Shown here: piece by piece, positions 58,310 through 64,000 of the stretch
Layout of the letters: every line of letters begins with the position of its first letter
How positions within the stretch are numbered: the first letter of the stretch is position 1
NCBI GenBank assembly: GCA_028274465.1
Contig: CM051456.1
Span: 16,891,745-16,955,744 of the forward strand
Source: Plantago ovata
Taxonomy: Eukaryota; Streptophyta; Magnoliopsida; Lamiales; Plantaginaceae
Length of the DNA: 64,000 nucleotides
Direction of reading: 5' to 3'
Notes under the pieces: model-generated
What the model was told of the DNA's origin: nothing
Databases searched by the model: none
Seen by the model: the letters and a program-made list of their open reading frames with translations, nothing else
Position numbers and translations under genes: made by a program

Positions 58310-58436
58310 CTGATACCATATTGAAGTTGGGTCAGTAACATTTTTAAATGTCTAATTGAAGTGTTATAGTTATTCAACTTATATATGAGTTAATTATGTC
58401 TCGCACAAGTTATGTGAGATATTCTAACATGGTCAT
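58310..58436 (-). mobile_element. Possible TRIM/LTR remnant with primer-binding site
   Basis: On the minus strand a segment starting TGTTAGAATATC (about 58434) ends near CAACTTCA and is directly followed by ATATGGTATCAGAGTC, which contains the initiator-Met tRNA primer-binding motif TGGTATCAGAG. This looks like a short LTR of about 110 bp plus primer site. The second LTR was not found. Confidence 0.4.
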
Positions 58437-58887
58437 CTTATGCTATGCACTACGCATAATGCTAAATCATAATCACTAATGGGCCAAGTCTTGACCGTTT
58501 GGGCTTGCACAGTTACTCTTGGACTACTCTTTGGAGTGATATGTTCCACACATACCAACATATGTATTTTCCCTCGTACTTTGTACTCACTCGTACGCGC
58601 ACTAGAAAACTTTTCATAACTCCTAAATGCGTGCTTCGTTGGGACTACTCTTAGTATCCAATTTCCTCAATGCTTCCGGTTCATCAACCAATTGCTGTCG
58701 ATATGAAAACTTATAAAAGGCAGTCGAAGGGTGTGTCCCTTTGGGTTATGTAGTTCTTATGAATGAATATTTAAAAATAAAGGTGTATCTTGATAGTAAT
58801 TAACTTTCTCAATTCCTTTAAACTCGCATAAATTTTAGGGCATCACATTTTATATAATTGATGTTTTAAGATAAATTTCTAACAATG

Positions 58888-59165
58888 TACTCATCTATCC
58901 CCGTTCATTTCTTTACGTATTTCTTTTTATCGTCCCAATCAATTCTTTACGTTTTTATTTTTTGAAGCTACCCCACATACAATTTATATTACTTTAATTC
59001 ATGTCCCCACATTCGCACTTTACTTTAATTCTTTTCCCACCACATACCATTTATATATTGGCTCACATTCCATTCTATATTAATAAATCACTATCAAACA
59101 AAATCTCGCATTAAAAATCGTGCAAAAAAAGCAAACGTAAATTTCTCACCGGGACGGAGGGAGTA
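58888..59165. mobile_element. Stowaway-like MITE, diverged
   Basis: Ends TACTCATCTATCCCCGTTC and GGGACGGAGGGAGTA are inverse in the CTCCCTCCGTCCC core typical of Stowaway elements. TTTCTTTACG and CGTAAATTTCT pair just inside. No ORF. Confidence 0.65.
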
Positions 59166-59334
59166 GAAATTATCATATCAAGCGAGTCATAGTGCAGTAT
59201 ATTATGCACAATACTAACACGCATAGGGACATTTTAAGGAAGTCGGAAAGGTCTATACTCTATAACTTGATGGTGTATATATTGTAGGACGACTAGAAAA
59301 TAAATACTACATTAATGAAATTCTTATATGTACA

Positions 59335-59417
59335 GGTAGTTTGCCCGAGTGGTTAAGGGGGAAGACTTAAGATCTTCTGCACATAAGTGCGCATGGGTTC
59401 GAACCCCATAGCTACCA
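59335..59417 (+). tRNA. tRNA-Leu (anticodon TAA)
   Basis: An 83-nt class II tRNA: acceptor GGTAGTT/AGCTACC, D arm CCC...GGG, anticodon stem GAAGA/TCTTC with loop CTTAAGA (anticodon TAA), long variable arm GCACATAAGTGC, T stem ATGGG/CCCAT with loop TTCGAAC, discriminator A. The following CCA-like bases are part of the genomic ACCAACG and are probably coincidental. The D stem is short (3 bp). Confidence 0.88.
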
Positions 59418-59418
59418 A

Positions 59419-60050
59419 CGTTTTCATACAAGCGAGCTTCGTAAACCTCATCTACGAACTTTTTATACAAGCGAGCTTCATAAACCTTAGGTCGTTTACG
59501 AATACTTTTAACTACAAAAATCTGCATAAGCGTCGCTTACTTACAAACATTCCTCCATAGATTAGTTTCCTGATGCATATAGATTAGTTTCCTCATGCAT
59601 ATGCATTTGGGTCGTTTACAACTTTAACATCCAAACTCGAATACTTTTAACTAACAAATTTGCATGAGCTTGTCTCATTTACAAACATTCCTTCGTAGAT
59701 TAGTTAACTACTCCTTGAATTTGCACAAACTTTTGGATTGTTTATGAACATTCCTTCATAGATTAGCTACGGGGATGCATTACATAAGCTTGGTTCATTT
59801 ACAAACACTCCTTCACAGATTAGTTAGAGTCTTAGGGATATGTATAGCCGAGCTTTGCAATGGCTTAGGTCGTTTACAACTTTTACATTCAAACTCGAAT
59901 ATTTTAGTTTCTTTCCTTCTATTTAACAATTTTGCATAAACTATGCTATTTTACAGACATTCTTCGTAGATTAGTTAGACATTCTTCATAGATTAGTTAG
60001 GGATTCATTAGAAAGCAAGCTCTACGCCCTAAGATTAGACGAGTTTGCAA
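59419..60050. repeat. Degenerate tandem repeat with AGATTAGTTA units
   Basis: Diverged units of about 110-130 bp repeat the order TTTACAAACATTCCTTC, TAGATTAGTTA, then GCAT.AGCTT or CGAATACTTTTAACT and CAAATTTGCAT. An early unit repeats ACAAGCGAGCTTC twice (about 59428, 59468). No protein is encoded. The repeat begins right after the tRNA-Leu gene. Confidence 0.7.
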
Positions 60051-62828
60051 TATTTACATCCAGGCTCAAACTCGATTTCGCCACATGCTTGAACGCTAAC
60101 TCGGTACAGACATCGGCACAGCTCAATGGGCTTCCCTTCCCTACAACTTGATATATGCAGGCCGGGCTCTAGATGGATTTGGTATGACTTATGAGTCCAA
60201 TTAGGAGATTCAGGATTCAGGAAGCCAAAAAATAATATGTAAAACAAATTAAAAGCGAGATAAATTGTTGTTATCTTTCTCAATATTTCATTCAAATGAA
60301 GATATTGTAAATTTTCTCCCAATGAAGGCATTATTATTGACTTGTGGAAATTATAATTGTTCAAATCATTGTGACCATAGTCATGATATATATGCAACTT
60401 TTCTTCTTATTATATATTGCGTACATCATATCAAATTAACTAACGATTACAGACTAACAAATTATGAAACCAACCTCCAGTTCTGCACCCCGTTATACAA
60501 CTCCACCCCTTGTAACTCTCCATCATTTGAGAATGTTGCACACTCAATCTGCCGACACAACTTCCATTTCTTGTTTTTTCCATCCATATTGTGATCAAGA
60601 CACTTCAATAAAAATCAAGATCCTTTTATTAGTAGTATATATACTAAAACCACCACAATGGTTTATCTCCCTCTCATTGGACCCTGCAAAAGTGTAAATT
60701 AAAGGGCTTATCAGAACACTTAAAGGCGAACTAAAAAATAAATTTATTTAAAAAAAAAAAATAAACGAAAAGAAAGAAAGTATACTTGAAGGTGAAGACA
60801 CTGATATGGATCCATTAATTTCAAACCTAATGCTTAAAACAAGCTAGGGCCAACTATTTTATCTCATATAAAGAAGTGGGACAATATAAGTACGCGACAT
60901 GTGACCCAACACTAAACCAAAAACCTTTGAATACTTGAAACTTTTTTCTTAAATGAATAAGTAGGAGCTTGTTTTCAATTAAACTAAGATGAATGAATTG
61001 CTAAATGATTGTTTGAAGAGTCACAGTCATAAAGATCTGGAGCAAGATCTAGAATGTGACTATGATTATGTTTGGTGTTTACGTTATTTAACGTTTTTCC
61101 CTCCAAAACTTTATTGACAGGTATAGCATAATTGAATTTGATTAAACTAGTTAATTGTGGTTGGATGGTGATGTAATATCAAGATTTAAGGTGTGAAGTG
61201 GAAACCTTTGGCATGATGTGTACTTTTCAAACACAATACAGTACTTTGACGACAATTACATATGAACATGTAGTAGCTTTTCCTCACTTGGTGCTTGTGG
61301 AATGAATTACTTTTGTTTCACATGTGAATGAGTCGTCCTAGTAAGGGTCTAGGCGTTTTTTTGGCTAAAATTGTGATTTTTACGGTTGTTGAGGATGACA
61401 ACTAGCTCTGAGGCTCTAGGTTGCACTTCCACACATGCACATGACACGTACAAATACGAATGATGTTGAAATATGATACAACACTTGAGAGAGAACGTAA
61501 CATTACATTAGAGCAAAACCCATGTTGACGATGGATTAGTAAGATTGAATGACGAGTGGGCCCAGAAGAGTGACATTCCCTCAAACGAAAGGTTCGAAAG
61601 AATGACACTCTATCATATATAAAATAGTCAGTGTGTAAGGTCGGAAGGACTAGCCTACTTATACATGTTAAAATTTTTCAGTGTGTAAGATTTAAAAAAC
61701 TAGCCTACACGTTGAGTACATGTTAAAATATCTCACATAATTATCCTTAAAAATAAAAAATCATCATGGTTGTGAAAAAAACTTTCCACCATGTGACTAC
61801 TAACCAGTTCTAGAGACTTAAAGGTAAAAATGATAGCAGAAAAGTAAAAAAAGGTAAAGATCATCAGAGTTTTTCTCTTTTACACTTGTTCCTCCCTAGG
61901 GATGATAATTGGATAAGGAACTCAGACCTTTATATAGTTGTGTTCATAGTAAGTTTTCTCGACTTTATCCTATGCTGAAAGTGGTAAATTTGTTAGGCAC
62001 CATGTGGGTTGTTCTGGTCACCGTTCACGTTAAAGTGGCAAGAAAAGAACATATATCAGCATTATATGTTCACAAGAAACATCAGATTCTCTTTTCTTGT
62101 GGTCCTAAAATTACAAACAAACGTGTATCACATACATCTTGTACTGTGACTTTGCCCAGGAGGGATAACAGACAATTTGTAATGCGTATGCCGGTATGCG
62201 AGATAAGTTTATGAACATGCAAAACCCAACATTCGTAAATGTGTGCCAATGGCTCTTCCTGAAGCAAGATTCTTTGTATTCAACAAAGGAACATAACACG
62301 ATTGTAAAGAGAGAGAGAAAAAAAAAAAAAAAGCAGAAGGCACAAAATTGAAAAAGGCTGTTTCATTGCTTGCAATGTTTCTTGCTTCTTCAAGATTTGA
62401 CAAAAAGAACATCACTAAAAATAAATAATCAACCCAAACAAACTGAAGTAAAATGTCACACACCTAACATCTACTATAACCTTATGAAATTACCATTATT
62501 CCTCTCTAACTCTAAGAAACTCTGATCTTTTTTGCGCTTCCCCAACCGATATTTCTTCACTGTATAACGCGGTCCCTGCCAATCTTTGCCAGCAGTCATC
62601 AGGCGAGGTTTCCGGTCGCACTGAAGCCTTTTCACTTTTGTTGTACAATATGAATGTTCTCTTTCTCTCTTTTTTTTTTTTCTTTTTTGTTTTCCGGCTA
62701 AGGAATAATTGACCAGAAGCATCGGACATATCAATCTTGTGTACATATGTTGTATAAGGCTAAAAATACAGGAATTTGAGTTGTACTTGGTACTTTTCCC
62801 ACGCGTGACTCCTTCCTACTGCTGCTGT
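60051..62828. other. Intergenic sequence downstream of the CSLA gene
   Basis: No exon or RNA gene recognised. Two partly repeated blocks near 61.63-61.74 kb share CAGTGTGTAAG, ACTAGCCTAC and ATGTTAAAAT. A-rich and T-rich runs occur near 62.31 and 62.67 kb. Short frames on both strands are unsupported. Confidence 0.4.
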
Positions 62829-64000
62829 TTAATGGCTTGGGACTATTGTGCCAATGTAGCCAAATCCCGCAATTGTAAAGGTGACAACTTGGAGCCAAAA
62901 GTATACGAAGTAGTAGTTCTTTCCGTATACATAGTCGAAACATCCACAGATGAAAAGAAATACTGCAAATCCCAACTCTTGTAATTGAATTCTGAAAAAT
63001 CAGAACAATAATAACCATGTCAGTATATGTGGTCTCCCTAAAGATAGTCTCTGCTGATGTTTGGTTGAAGAAATATGTTCAAGAATTTTTTTGAATATGA
63101 TGCTGCAGTGAGAATGTGAGATGCCATACCTGTCTCCTAGTATTTTGGTCAATGATCTCCTTGGTGCAGCTGATTTGGATTTGTTCTTGAGAGCGTCTCC
63201 AAGCTTTTCAGTGACAACCCATTCATTAACTCTTGCAGCTTCTAGCAGACCGATGATTGTGGCCTTGGTGCGGTGGAAAGACATGACGTTCTCGAATAAA
63301 ACCCAATAGAACAACAGATGGAATGACCTGAAAGTTTTACCAATGCTCTTCAGAAAATGTACAATTGGAGTTTAAAATAGAAGTCAGGGAATGATTAAGA
63401 AATGGTCTGCACCTTGGAGTTCCGACTGAGTTAAGGACGGTGATAATGCAAGGAAGATAAATGGCTCCCCACTTTGGCACCTCTACCTCAGGAACAAGGC
63501 ATGTCAAGGGAAGAACCACACAGTAAAAGAAGAAGGTGAACATGTGGGCAATGATCTTTCGGACAAAGAAGAAGCTGTAGATCACGTAAAACTTCTTGTA
63601 CAATGTGACTTTCTGCCAGAGCACAAAAAGATAAAATTTAGTTCTTCTGTGTTAAAATAGTTATTTGTAGACAACTGACAAGAAGTGAAGAACAACTAAC
63701 CTTGTTTGTAGCAATATCAAACACCATCTTCCTGAACAAATTAGCAGGACCACATGACCACCTGTGCTGCTGGAAACGGAAGGCCTTGAAAGTACTAGGA
63801 AGTTCACTTTTCACCTGTAGGAAACATAAACATCAATAACTTTTCACTTTTCTAACACGAAATGCTAAAAATGAATGGAGTATGAACTGGAACAGTACAT
63901 GAAGGTCTCCCAAGTAAAGAAATTTCCAGCCTTTCAGACCAGCACGAACAGCAAGATCCATATCCTCTACCGTGGTTCTGTCCTTCCATCCACCAGCTTC
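62829..64000 (-). CDS. CSLA: CSLA glucomannan 4-beta-mannosyltransferase, C-terminal half (partial)
   Basis: Exons: 64000-63899 (entering from outside the window), 63814-63701, 63612-63413, 63327-63130, 62991-62829, all with GT-AG introns and a continuous frame of 258 residues to TAA at 62831-62829. The first exon reads [20 protein letters not shown], whose ED pair provides the TED-type catalytic aspartate of GT2 synthases. The next has [16 protein letters not shown], the QxxRW acceptor-binding motif. Hydrophobic segments (for example [28 protein letters not shown], and the final [11 protein letters not shown] and [15 protein letters not shown]) are membrane helices. CSLA enzymes polymerise mannose from GDP-mannose, and glucose in glucomannan, into hemicellulose backbones in the Golgi. 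CSLAs are about 530 residues, so roughly half the gene is outside. No lesion seen. Confidence 0.93.

Overview
This is a gene-poor, AT-rich, repeat-laden stretch of a plant nuclear chromosome, most likely from a eudicot. Genes are split by GT-AG introns, there are many small inverted-repeat transposons, nuclear-type tRNA genes, and plant-only families: a phytosulfokine precursor, a DEMETER/ROS1-type DNA glycosylase and a CSLA mannan synthase. The species could not be named from sequence alone.

Layout. 0-13.6 kb is almost all transposon debris: a LINE remnant carrying a Stowaway-like MITE, a short retroposon with a 17-bp target duplication, a minisatellite, a 1.3-kb hAT-like element holding a second element, and several MITEs. 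13.77-14.30 kb (+) is a complete three-exon phytosulfokine gene. 14.7-20 kb has no firm gene. 20-39 kb is a locally duplicated zone. It holds repeated leader segments, four copies of a small gene encoding a DLNxxP (EAR) motif protein (two intact, two broken), two tandem copies of a second small acidic/basic protein gene (one intact, one broken), a long miRNA-like foldback, a Mutator-like element with a perfect 9-bp target duplication, a LINE with a recognisable reverse-transcriptase FADD box, and a three-level transposon nest at 33.5-34.9 kb.

40.78-47.90 kb (-) holds the main gene: a complete DNA demethylase of the DEMETER/ROS1/DML family. I reconstructed 20 exons that stay in frame throughout (1175 codons). 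The catalytic Lys, the catalytic Asp and the four-Cys iron-sulphur motif are all present. A 124-bp tandem duplication has placed an extra partial copy of one exon inside it.

49.3-57.2 kb carries broken, intron-containing fragments of three unrelated genes, all on the minus strand: a PMP22/Mpv17-like protein, glycine-cleavage T protein and protein arginine methyltransferase. This looks like a gene-fragment capture mosaic. A tRNA-Arg(CCG) lies at 56.6 kb and a tRNA-Leu(TAA) at 59.3 kb. 62.83-64.0 kb (-) is the C-terminal half of a CSLA glucan/mannan synthase that continues beyond the window.

The four recognised gene products (peptide hormone, 5-methylcytosine glycosylase, mannan synthase, EAR-motif proteins) do not form one pathway. 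The most distinctive local feature is the young duplicating cluster of EAR-motif genes and its associated foldbacks.
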